A DNA stretch of 64,000 nucleotides, taken from assembly GCA_037903355.1 (NCBI GenBank), contig JBAJFE010000004.1, forward strand, positions 5,564,001 through 5,628,000, written 5' to 3'. Below the pieces are notes generated by a model. It searched no databases. It was given only the letters and a program-made list of their open reading frames with translations, and was not told the origin of the DNA. Source of the DNA: Trichuris trichiura (lineage: Eukaryota; Nematoda; Enoplea; Trichinellida; Trichuridae). This document shows positions 25,970-35,981 of the stretch, piece after piece (position 1 is the stretch's first letter; the number at the start of each line of letters is the position of its first letter). Made by a program: the position numbers and the translations under genes.

Positions 25970-26058
25970 TACGATTGACTATTTTCTTTTTTCTTTCTTC
26001 GTAACGGGTTTTCAAAATTTTATTCTGAATTTTTTCGCGGAATTTACGATTGACTATT
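25970..26058. mobile_element. 61-bp tail-only PLE-related insertion with perfect 14-bp target duplication
   Basis: TACGATTGACTATT is present at 25970-25983 and 26045-26058. Between them are only 61 bp, beginning TTCTTTTTTCTTTCTTCG and including TAACGGGTTTT and TTTTTTCGCGG, the same one-sided tail that ends the elements at 7.2 kb and 28.9 kb. It lacks the foldback core and appears to be an extreme truncation inserted about 160 bp upstream of the lamin ATG. Confidence 0.8.
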
Positions 26059-26215
26059 CAATTTTATGATAATTATAATTTCTAAATTAAAGCGAAAGCT
26101 CGTCTCGTAACGAGAGTTCATTTTTTTAATTAAAGTAGATTTGCAGGTTACCGGCGTACTGTTAAGATCGAAGCGTGTGCCTGAACTTTTAGATAGTATT
26201 CATCTCGTGGACAGG

Positions 26216-29200
26216 ATGTCTCAACGGTCCGTTCACCGGACAACTCAGATCTCATTCGTTCAAACAAGGGGCGATTCCCCGCCTTTGGAGGCTTCCGATG
26301 AATCCGCGGTCGCTGTATCTTCCGGTATGACTTCACCTTTGACACCGACCAGAATGACTCGACTTCAAGAGAAGTACCAACTGCAGCAGCTAAATGACCG
26401 CTTAGCGCAATATATTGATCGTATGCGCACTCTGGAAACGGAAAATCAGCGTCTTGGATTATGCATTCGCAACAGCGAAGAAGTGGTCACCCGCGAACGT
26501 AATAACATGCGGGGTGCTTATGAGAGAGAGTTGGCGGAAACGCGGCGTTTGTGTGACGAACTATCCCATGAAAAAGCACGTTTGCAGATTGAGTGCGGCA
26601 AACAGGTTGTCACCATAGATGAATTGCAAAAGCGGTAAGTTTTCCATGTTTTAAAGTATAAGTGGGGAACTTACATCGTTTGGAGTATCATTTAGTCACT
26701 TTTTTTCAATAGTTCTTTCTTTCAAGTGTATCGTCAACCGTCTTCGCTAAAACGTAAATGTTTGTTCGCTATTACCGCGCAATGTTCTGTTGTAACCTTT
26801 GTAAAGAATTCTGCGCTAGTATGTAGTAGTAGTTCTCCTGTTTGTAAACTTTTAGTTTCGTTTTAACTGTATTGTAGAACTTTCAGTGGACTGAAATTGC
26901 CTCATTTGCAAAAGTGTTGTTCTTCCAATTGTCAGTAGTAATGCGAAAGCGGAAATGCTATCAATCGATCATTGATCATTAATTTGCCAGAGGGAAAACG
27001 AGTGAAACGTTCTATTTCTTTGTTCATTTGCCTGGTGCGGCTCAGTAAAGGTAGGGTTTTAACAGGAGCATTTTTCATGTTGACGCATGTGCAGTAGATT
27101 GCTTCTCGACCTTGTATCAACGGCAGTAAAATGCTTTGTGGGACATTTTTATTGCTACTGATAATAAAGGGACATATTTGTTACTGTCTGTTACCCTCTG
27201 ATTTCTGTCAGGAGACAATATCCTTAGGAAACCTTTATTTTTTTTTCTTGAAAACATCGCTGGGTCTACAATGCAAGGTGAAGGTGCTGATAAACGGAGT
27301 AGTGGGTAAATACGGCTCGTTGTAAAAGGTCAAGATCGTTTCATTTTCTTGGCGATCTGGTACTGTTCCATTTGTGATGGACCGTTCCGGCGAACCGAGA
27401 AAATTTGGATGGACGGACGAACTGGCAGCTAGTTAGGACCGCATTCTCAATACAGGTTATAGATGACATCTTTTTTCATAAGCTTTCCCCGTGCACTTGC
27501 TCCTCTTTACAACGGCGTACCGAAGAAATAGTCGTCTGCGGCTATAAAGCGAGCGTAGCTTTTGCAATCCACCTCGTCTCCCATCTTCAGCTGAACGCGT
27601 TGAAGCGCGGAAGTGCTGATATGAGAAAAGAAATTTTCTAAGATGTACAGTCGCGCCATGTAATTTCTAAACGTGTAAAAGAGATCTTATTGCGCGAATT
27701 CTGCTTGTGTTCACATGTTTTAAGCTTCTACAAAAATTTCAAGCGTTTACCCTTCCTTCCATGCCAACGTTGCCCCGACATTCGCGCTAGTTAAGTAATG
27801 AACTTTGTTGAAGCGGGTTTGCAGCATAAGCGGTGCTTCCTTTTTCGTTTTAAGGGATTTCATTTTTCGCAAAGCAACTGCAAAATAGGGTAACCGTTTT
27901 CTCTAAATGTTGAAGCAGCTTATAAATTACAATTTACGTCAATGCCGTGTTTTGAAAATGCTGGTTTTCATGTTCAAAACACGTTGGCTACGGTAGACCC
28001 GTTTTATTTTTGCTAACTCTGAGCTTCGCAGGTCCTCTGATTCGCCATCGGCGTGTTAATAACATGAGCTTAAAATTAAAGGCCTTTGTTATTTCAGGTG
28101 CTTATTTCAAAATGCGCCTAGTTCATCCAGCAATTTAATTTATTTGTTTCTTTTTTTCGTTGAGTTAGTTTTTCTTGTGGTAGCACTCTAAATGATTTGC
28201 AGGCTAGGGGAAGATGACGTGGCCGTTGTCAGACATCTACTGCTTGCTTTAATGATTGCGTATTTTGCAGTATCGGTCAGTTGGATCAGGAGCTAAAAGA
28301 TCACAAGAAGCTGCAGAAACATCTAGAAAAGGAGGTTCAAGATTTAAGTGACAGGCTTAATGGAGTGGACCAGCAAAAGCGATCATCCGAGCAAGAATAC
28401 GTGGTACGTATATCCGAAGGAATGCTGCTGCTGAAGTTTATGCTTTAAAGTTAGTATTTTATATTGTGCGTGACATCACAATTTTTCAGCGCGTTAAAAG
28501 CGAATTGCAAGATTTGCGAGTTCAGTATCAGAAATTGGAAAAAGACCTTGAAGATGAAACGCTGAATCGACTGGACAACGAAAATAGAGTGACATCTTTG
28601 CGTGAAGAATTGGCGTTTAGTAAACAGCTGTACGACAAAGAATTGGAGGAAACTCGTCGTAAACGTCAAATCGAAATCACGGAGATGAACCAAGAACTGC
28701 AGGACGAATATAAGCAGAAACTGCAAGAAGCTTTGGCTAACATGCGGGAGCAGCTTGAAACGCAAATCCGAATGAGCAGAAAGGAAGTAGAAGACATGTA
28801 CGAAAACAAGGTAAATGAGAATGTTGTTGTTCAACTGCTCACCGAGTTGCCGTTTATGAAAGAGCATAACAGTCAGAGATTTTTTTACTACTATGTCTGC
28901 TTTTTTCTTTTTCCTCGTAACGGGTTTTTGAATTTTTTCCTCTACATTTTTCGCGGTATTTTTGGTTGGTCGGAAGGTCGGTCGAGTGCTCGCTGCGAAG
29001 TCTGACTAGGTGAGACCGAAGCCTGACGGCTCAAGGCTGAGCTGACAGCGGAGGTCTCTGCCAAGGTCGGTCGGATGGAGCGGCTTTCTAACATAATGAC
29101 CGACCCGACGGGCGGCACAAATTGCGCTGATGATGAGCCACGGCGAGGCCCGAAAGCTTCGCATTAAACGTTTATACAATAAACGTTAATAAAAAATAGG

Positions 29201-31235
29201 TTAAAAATACCGCGAAAAAATAAGAACAAAAAATTTAAAAACCCCTTGCGAAGAAAAAGAAAATAAATTCAGGTATGCGTGGGCACCGAAGAAAAGAAAA
29301 AAGGAAGAGAACAACGAGAGGTACACGAGAAAGAAGAAAGTTTAAAAACAGGGGAAAGAAGACAGTTTAAAACCTGTCTGTTTAAAACAGACGGGTGTAT
29401 ATCGTTTGTTGGCTCGTTGTCGCTCATTGTTAATGTTGCCGCCGTCGTGGAAGGTAGGTTGGGTGCTCGCTGCGAAGTCTGACTGACTAGGTGGGACCAA
29501 GGGCCGGTGGGTCAAGATAGACCTGACCGCTAAGGTCCCCGCCCAGGTCAATCGGATGGAGCGGCTTGCTAGGATGAAGACCCACCCGACGGGCCGCACA
29601 GATCGCGCTAATGACGGGTCTACGAGGGACCCGAAAGCTCCATATTCAACGTTTACGCAAAAAACGTTAATAAAAAACGGGTTAAAAATGCCGCGAAAAA
29701 TTTAGAATAAAAAGTATGTCTGCTATGTCTAATTTAATTTTTTAGCTGCAAACGTTGCGTGACATGGCGGACGCAAATCGCGACACAGCGACGGCTAGCG
29801 AAGAGGAGCGAGCTAAACTACGCAGCCAAGTTACATTCTTGGAAAATAAACGTTCAAAGCTGGCTAGCGATTTTGCCGATTTGGAAAAGAAGTACAACGA
29901 CTTGTTGGAGCGCAATAGTCTGTTGCGAGATGAAATGTACGGTCGGCTGAGAAGCAAAGACATGGAAGTGAAACGTTTACGCGACGAGGCTGAGACAATG
30001 ATGAAGGAATACAAGGATTTGATGGATACGAAGATCATGCTGACTATGGAGATAGATGCTTATAGGCGACTGCTTGAAGGAGAAGAAGCTAGGCAATGAT
30101 ATCTTTCCCTTTTCAGTTCTGTTTATAAGCTTTTCCTTTTGTAGGCTGAAGCTGACACCAACTTCCCTAACCGGCGGGGAACTAGTTTCCGCCAAAGGAA
30201 CGAGGAAGCGTAGAATTTTTCAAGAAAGGGAATCGGAGGTCTTCGCTACATACCTGGTATGCCCACATCACTTGTTGTTGTTAAATAAATGCACTGGTAA
30301 TCAGCAGAGCCTTCTTTGTGTCGGTAAAGTGTCTTTGAAAGCCTTATGCGCTAACCCTAATGCGTAATATATGCCATGTATGTTCGCCGAAACATTGTAA
30401 AATGAGGTTGTAATGTTACGCTTTATTATTTCTCGCGAACGCCGATTTTTCTATTACAACACTATGTAACTTTCAGACTCACGCTGACTTCAAAGGAGAG
30501 GTTCATATTCTCGATCACGACCTAGATGGAATGTTCGTTAAGCTTGTCAACAATTCAGGCCAAGTATACGATTTTGCATGTTTGTAATGTTAATTCCTCG
30601 CTGATTACGAGACATCATTTGAAGGACGTACCCATCGGCGGATGGACACTTAAGCGAAAGGCGGGAGGCGCGGAGGTTTCTTACAAATTCCACGCCAAGT
30701 TGGTATTGAAGTCAGACAAAACGGTTACGGTAAATGTTGTTGTTTGTGATGTTGTTGCTTTCGTCTTTTGCGCGGTTTAATATGATGACTTACAAGCATA
30801 TGGCATAGGCATTGATCCTCTGTTGAAAAACGATTCTGATATTACGACCCGTTGCCTTTGTTACGAATTTATTACTTTGTTTAGTGCTATTGCTTGGTTA
30901 TATTTGTAGGTGTGGAGCTGCAATAGCGGAGTTACACCTAACCCTCCGGGAGACTTAGTGATGAGGAATCAGCAGTGGCCTGTGGGTCCGCGTATCCGTA
31001 CTACTCTATTCAACGCTAGCGAGGAGGTATGTAACCGATACATTTCAAGTTGACAGTCAGTAATTTTAAGGAAGTAGCTTGGAGGGAGTCCGAGAAGGCT
31101 AGTCGCTCCGAAAGAACCAGTTATCGTTCTAGCGACCCGTTAGACTATGGTGTGGAGGTAGAAAAATCACGGCTGTCGAACTTTTAACAATTGTTTTTCT
31201 TGCAGGACGGTGAGCAGCGTTGTTCGCTAATGTGA
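26216..31235 (+). CDS. Nuclear lamin (B-type, CaaX-bearing)
   Basis: Intermediate-filament protein of the nuclear lamina. Nine exons: 26216-26634, 28271-28403, 28490-28810, 29746-30092, 30145-30256, 30477-30563, 30625-30729, 30910-31026, 31206-31235; 556 codons plus TGA with all phases consistent. Residues 1-50 are the head with a CDK-type site SPLTPTR (40-46); coil 1A starts LQEKYQLQQLNDRLAQYIDR; the rod ends IDAYRRLLEGEE. The nuclear localisation signal is KGTRKRR (424-430); the Ig-fold tail (about 445-547) contains GGWTLKR and LVMRNQQWPVG; the C-terminus CSLM is a farnesylation CaaX box. Intron 4 (30093-30144) starts GC rather than GT. Intron 3 carries a PLE-type insertion. The ATG at 26216 is preferred to earlier in-frame codons because it gives a normal head length. 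Confidence 0.95.
28892..29724. mobile_element. Tandem PLE pseudo-LTR insertion in lamin intron 3
   Basis: TATGTCTGCT at 28892-28901 and 29715-29724 flank an 813-bp insertion. It starts with the tail (TTTTTCCTCGTAACGGG) and contains two direct copies of a unit of about 250 bp: 28974-29220 and 29453-29705, each with GTGCTCGCTGCGAAGTCTGA, GGATGGAGCGGCTT, a CGAAAGCT hairpin region and AACGTTAATAAAAAA near its end. A purine-rich spacer separates them. Direct tandem pseudo-LTRs are a known PLE arrangement. No RT coding sequence remains. Confidence 0.75.
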
Positions 31236-31271
31236 ATTGGACGGTAAAGAAAGGCAATGGTAGTAACTTTC

Positions 31272-31277
31272 AATAAA
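31272..31277 (+). terminator. Polyadenylation signal of lamin gene
   Basis: AATAAA lies 36 nt after the lamin stop codon. Confidence 0.6.
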
Positions 31278-33765
31278 ATCTGGACTGCCTTAATATGCAC
31301 GATGCTATTCGTTTGTTACTGCACTTATTATTTAAATCCATTAATATTATTATTATTTATTGGTATGTTTGTTTTTGCCGCACTTTAGGTTGATAACTTC
31401 TTTTTATTTGCATACATATATGTTGTTTTGCGAAAAATTTTATCTTGGGAAGTATGGGAGCCTTGTGCGTTCATGTAACCGGTGGCTAGGTGCGGTGTAA
31501 ACCTACTGGTGATATATGCCCCGTTCTTCTTTCATGCTTACATGCTGAAAATGGTTGACAAAGATTTGCATGACATCAAGTTAATATTTTATTTTATCGT
31601 TTTTAGACAGCGTAAGTGTCGCTTTGGAAGAGCAACAGTAAATGTTTGTTCGAATCCGTGTGGTTCCGTATCTTAAGCACGACATCTATTAGCTCTTTTG
31701 AAAATGTCATTTTCTCTAATCGCGTTGCACGTAAACCTTCTGCCTTATCGACTTCTTGCTCCGCAGCTGGAATATGTGCAAGAAAAAAGAAATTTGATTC
31801 AATTGTTTCTGAAATGATTCTGAGAAGATTGAAACCGTTTTCACATGCGTAAATTTTTGAAAGTGTCTAAGAAGACGCCGAATGAAGTGATGTAAGAGTC
31901 GAAACTCTTATCTCTGCGGCATTCCTCAACAATAAGGGCTAAAAGCTGTTTTTACGCGTTGGAAACCTGACGACCTGTTATGAAGCTGTTCGATTTCAAA
32001 TCGTTTTTTTTTCAAGATGTTTTAATGAACGTGCTCTAACCAGTCTAAGGAGTTCTTATGACTACGTGAGAACCAAATTTGGGGTCGTATGAATACTTCA
32101 ACTTTGAGTTACATATACCTTTACGGAAACTAAGCTATCGCCCTTTATTTGGGTATCTTCCGGCGCGCACGTTACCTCGTTGTTGGGGTGTAATGATAGG
32201 AACTAATTGATAGCGAAGCAACGATGTACTACTGCAACGCAAAAGGAGAGGAGACGCGAGTGCAAACAGAAGAAGCCCTACCTTTTTATTTTTTACTTTC
32301 CATGTTTGGCATATTTGCTTGTTTTATCATTATTTGGTCATCAAGTGGTTGATTTTTAACATCTGTATCTTTTTACGCACGTTCTTTTTTTTACAAGTGG
32401 AAAAACCGTTTATTGGACCATTTGTACGCGCACTAGACTGTCGAAGCACTTGGAACACTTCTTTTTTCGTTGTCAGCGAAGCATCATAGTCGCACTGTGC
32501 TTGAACAGCTGCTATGATTCAACAAGAGAACAAAAGCGTACAGAAAGCCTGACTACTGTTGATGTTGATACTACTGTTGATCGCGAGGATAGAGGGCGAA
32601 CGGCAATTCACTGCGCCATACCGACGGCTTTGACACCGGTTGGGCGAGGTCGCCCTGCTGATTCGACCACCAATATTTCATTATATCTCATTCGGTTTTG
32701 TGCCACCATTTCACAAGACACGGCAATGAGAAATGTGCCGAGGCCAGTGGACACGTACCTCGTAGAAACGCGTCTTACAGGAAGGAAGCCTTGAGGCAAT
32801 GAACATCGGATGAGATGCCTTCGAGACATGGCCGCCGAAACGTAATGCATTCTGATCTAAACCAAAGGAAGGTTGTCCGATGGGAACATTCGTAAGTCAG
32901 ACGTCGAAGACAGCTACTGCGAATCGAATTGCGCGCGCAAGCTTGCGCGTCAGAACATAGCGCACCTAAATGTTATTCGGAATGCTTTGTTCAAAGCGAT
33001 TTTCTGAAACGAGGCGTTTCATTTACGCTTTTTATTTCTTAGACGTGTTGCAACGGCAAGCTACCGTTAGTGGCGAAAGCCTTTCCTTTTCATTTCCCAG
33101 TTTGGCAAACGTTATTGAATTTTCGTCGCGAAAAGGAAGCGATGTATTAAGATCTATTTGTCCTAGCTCATAAACAATCGAAGTCTCAAGGACTTGAATA
33201 TTCCAAATCTCATACTGTAGTTGACGTTTGCTTGTGAAGCTCGTGATACTAAGTTCGTGAAGGTGAATTCTTTTTTAGAAATACCGATACGCGCTGCTTT
33301 TTCTTTTGACCGCACGGAGGAAATAGTTATGTATGGCTTAATTAAGCAACCGCATTTTGTAGATCTTTGTTCGTTTATCTCAAATAACTGCGCATCCTTG
33401 TTGGTTAGCATTTTTGACAAAGCGCGCGCAGTAACTTCGCAAAAGTTGTTTAAAAATATTTAAGATTTTCTGTCGTGTTCTTCGAAGTCGTTCGTAGAAA
33501 GAGCTTTAATTGGAGTTCTCAAGGAAAGCATTTGCCAAACTTCATTGTGACTTTGTACCAATGCAAGACAGCTTGGGGGCATAAGCTATCAGCATGGGTT
33601 TTTCGACACGAGAATTTCTAGATGGCTTTGATCTTTGTTCTTCCAGTGACGAACAAGCGTTAAAAATTTTCCAGTATTTAAATTATTTCAACTGCAGTGC
33701 CGTTGTTATCTTTTATAAAAGCAGGTTTTCGCGGCAGCATTGTCGGCAGTCCAAAGATCACATTC
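31278..33765. other. Intergenic region between lamin and PPIH
   Basis: No gene is recognised. ORFs at 32450-32794 (plus) and 32608-32850 (minus) overlap and resemble nothing; 33163-33463 is open on both strands but likewise unassigned. The right end should contain the PPIH promoter; acceptor-like TATAAAAGCAG ends at 33723, about 42 nt before its ATG. Confidence 0.35.
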
Positions 33766-35573
33766 ATGAGTGACTGGAAAGCAATAAAAGAGAGCCTTCG
33801 TCATCCTGAAAATCCAGTCGTGTTTTTCGAAATGACAGCAGCTGGTGCTTCGTTAGGAACCTTTAAAGCCGAGCTGTTTGCGGATGTCGTGCCCAAGACG
33901 GCAGAAAATTTTAGGTATACAATGTGCTTGTTGCTTCTCTTTGCCAGATTGAATATTTATGCAGGCAACTGTGTACCGGAGAGTTCCGAAAGGACGGTGT
34001 GCCTATTGGTTACAAGAACAGTTGCTTTCACCGTGTTATTAAAGACTTCATGGTTCAAGGCGGGGATATTGTTAATGTTCGTTTTTCCACTTGAACCTTT
34101 CAACTTTTAATACTATGCTTTCAGGGTGACGGTACGGGAATGACGAGTATTTATGGGGAACATTTCCCCGACGAATGCTTTGAGTTGAAACACAACGCCG
34201 CAGGCATACTTTCAATGGTAATCTTAATTATTTATGCGTAAGATCCCTAATCTTTCCTTACATTTTGATTCAATGAGCAATTAAAACATAGAGTATGCAA
34301 TGGCGGTTTGCGCGTTCAGTTTACATTGCGACGTATTTCTGAAGCGCCAGTAATTTTAGAATGTATTGCGATTTCCAATCACAGTGTAAAATCCGTCGTC
34401 TAGATTGCTGGGGACCAGATATTTTCAGGTTTTCGAATATGTATACTTGCTTCTTCCGAAATTCAGCGTATTATGTTTGGGAGAGGACTCAAGTATAAAT
34501 GCGAATTCATATGCATCCTACACTCTTCGCATGAAAATGAGTTCGTGCAACACCGTACCGGTTTGTCAGTTTTCATTAACTGGAAACAGGTTGTATAGGA
34601 ATGAGGTTTCATCTGGTCAATAGTTTTCCGAGGTGCTTCACTCAGGTTCTTTTTTCACGTGAAGTGAAGAGCTATGTTCGTCGTAGAAGTTTTCTGAGAT
34701 GTTACATACATAGTAAAATCTTTATAAGCCCGTTTTTTTATTGTTAAAGTAAAAATAATGACAGAGCTTTCAGCAATCGTCAGATTCCATTGCCAGTGAC
34801 TCTTATGTAGGCATCGCTTTCATCAGCGCATATGGTACTCTTAAGTGTAGCTAGTTGTTCTGCGGTGTTCTCCCAGAGAATCGTCACCTGAGCGACTCTC
34901 AAAAATGTTTCAGATTTTGGAGCATTTGGAATAATGGATTTCGTACAGTAATTAAGAGTTAACCTTCCACTAGCCTTCGAAAAATCCCGTAGTTCACATT
35001 TGGCTTGCGGTGATTGGTTCTAACATATTCTGCCGGCTCATTCGCTAGCAATTATATGGGTTCTTTATGTACTTGCAATATTTATAATGATTTGAGTTGA
35101 ATCATTTCAGCTCTATGAAGGTTAATATTGTTTTTGTTACTTGTTTAATGTAATGCTCCATTTGACTTGGCATTTCGAAATGACAGATACTTTAGCCTGC
35201 TTGTTTTCTCGTTATGATCTCCTAGTCATTTTGTTTGTTTAGGCGAACGCTGGAAAAGACACGAATGGCTGTCAGTTTTTCATAACCTGTGCCCCATGCG
35301 ACTTCTTAGACGGAAAGCACGTAGTGTTTGGTAAGTATCATATTCAGAGTCTCACTAAGAACGGACCTAAATCTTGGTGCCTTATTTTTAACGGTTGTGC
35401 AGTTGCGTAGAGTTATTCAACACTCGAATATGCCAACGACCAAATGAGCTATTCATTTTTTAGGAAGAGTTATTGATGGAATGTTAACAGTTAGGAAGAT
35501 TGAAAACGCACCAGTCCTACCTAACAGCCGACCAAAGCTTCCAATAACTGTCGCGCAATGCGGGCAGATGTAA
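33766..35573 (+). CDS. PPIH: Cyclophilin H (spliceosomal peptidyl-prolyl isomerase)
   Basis: Peptidyl-prolyl cis-trans isomerase associated with the U4/U6-U5 tri-snRNP. Five exons: 33766-33914, 33965-34076, 34125-34217, 35243-35330, 35464-35573; 183 codons plus TAA (about 177 in human). PPIH-type sequence runs throughout: [30 protein letters not shown], catalytic [55 protein letters not shown]. The catalytic Arg and Phe of FHR and the QGGD/FF segments are present. The Trp that binds cyclosporin A in cyclophilin A is Phe here (CDFLDGKH). Introns 1 and 2 are 50 and 48 nt; intron 3 is about 1 kb. The stop codon lies only about 400 nt before the Rab21 ATG. Confidence 0.95.
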
Positions 35574-35626
35574 ATTTGCAGTATCTTGTAGTTGTATTTG
35601 TGTATCGTATTTGTCATCATATGTCC

Positions 35627-35632
35627 AATAAA
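35627..35632 (+). terminator. Polyadenylation signal of PPIH
   Basis: AATAAA lies 54 nt after the PPIH stop codon. Confidence 0.6.
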
Positions 35633-35981
35633 AGAATTTTCCATGTCTTATTTTTGATAAGGATACAAAGTTGCGACGTCTACTTTTTCGTAAATCTTCA
35701 TTTAGCCTACTGATCCAGTTCACTTAAACAGTGCGACATCTATTTCGCGTATCGGTGGATTCTATTTCTTTTCACGATGAGGTATAGTACCTTTTGTTTA
35801 CTGATTGTCTACTTTGTGTCCTGTCACTATTTCCGCCGTCTGGCGTAAGCGCAGCATTTAATTCCAATGAAAGTGATTTGTTTTTAAATTTTTTGCAGGC
35901 CTTTTTGATGGCGAACGTCTAGCGAAGCAAAGCGCGTGGAATCGAATGCCCCCTTCTTAAGTGTCGATTGGAAAGTGTTGA

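Noticed and set aside
32450..32850. ORFs on both strands between lamin and PPIH
   Set aside because: No domain, no splice support and mutual overlap; more likely chance open frames in a GC-richer patch.
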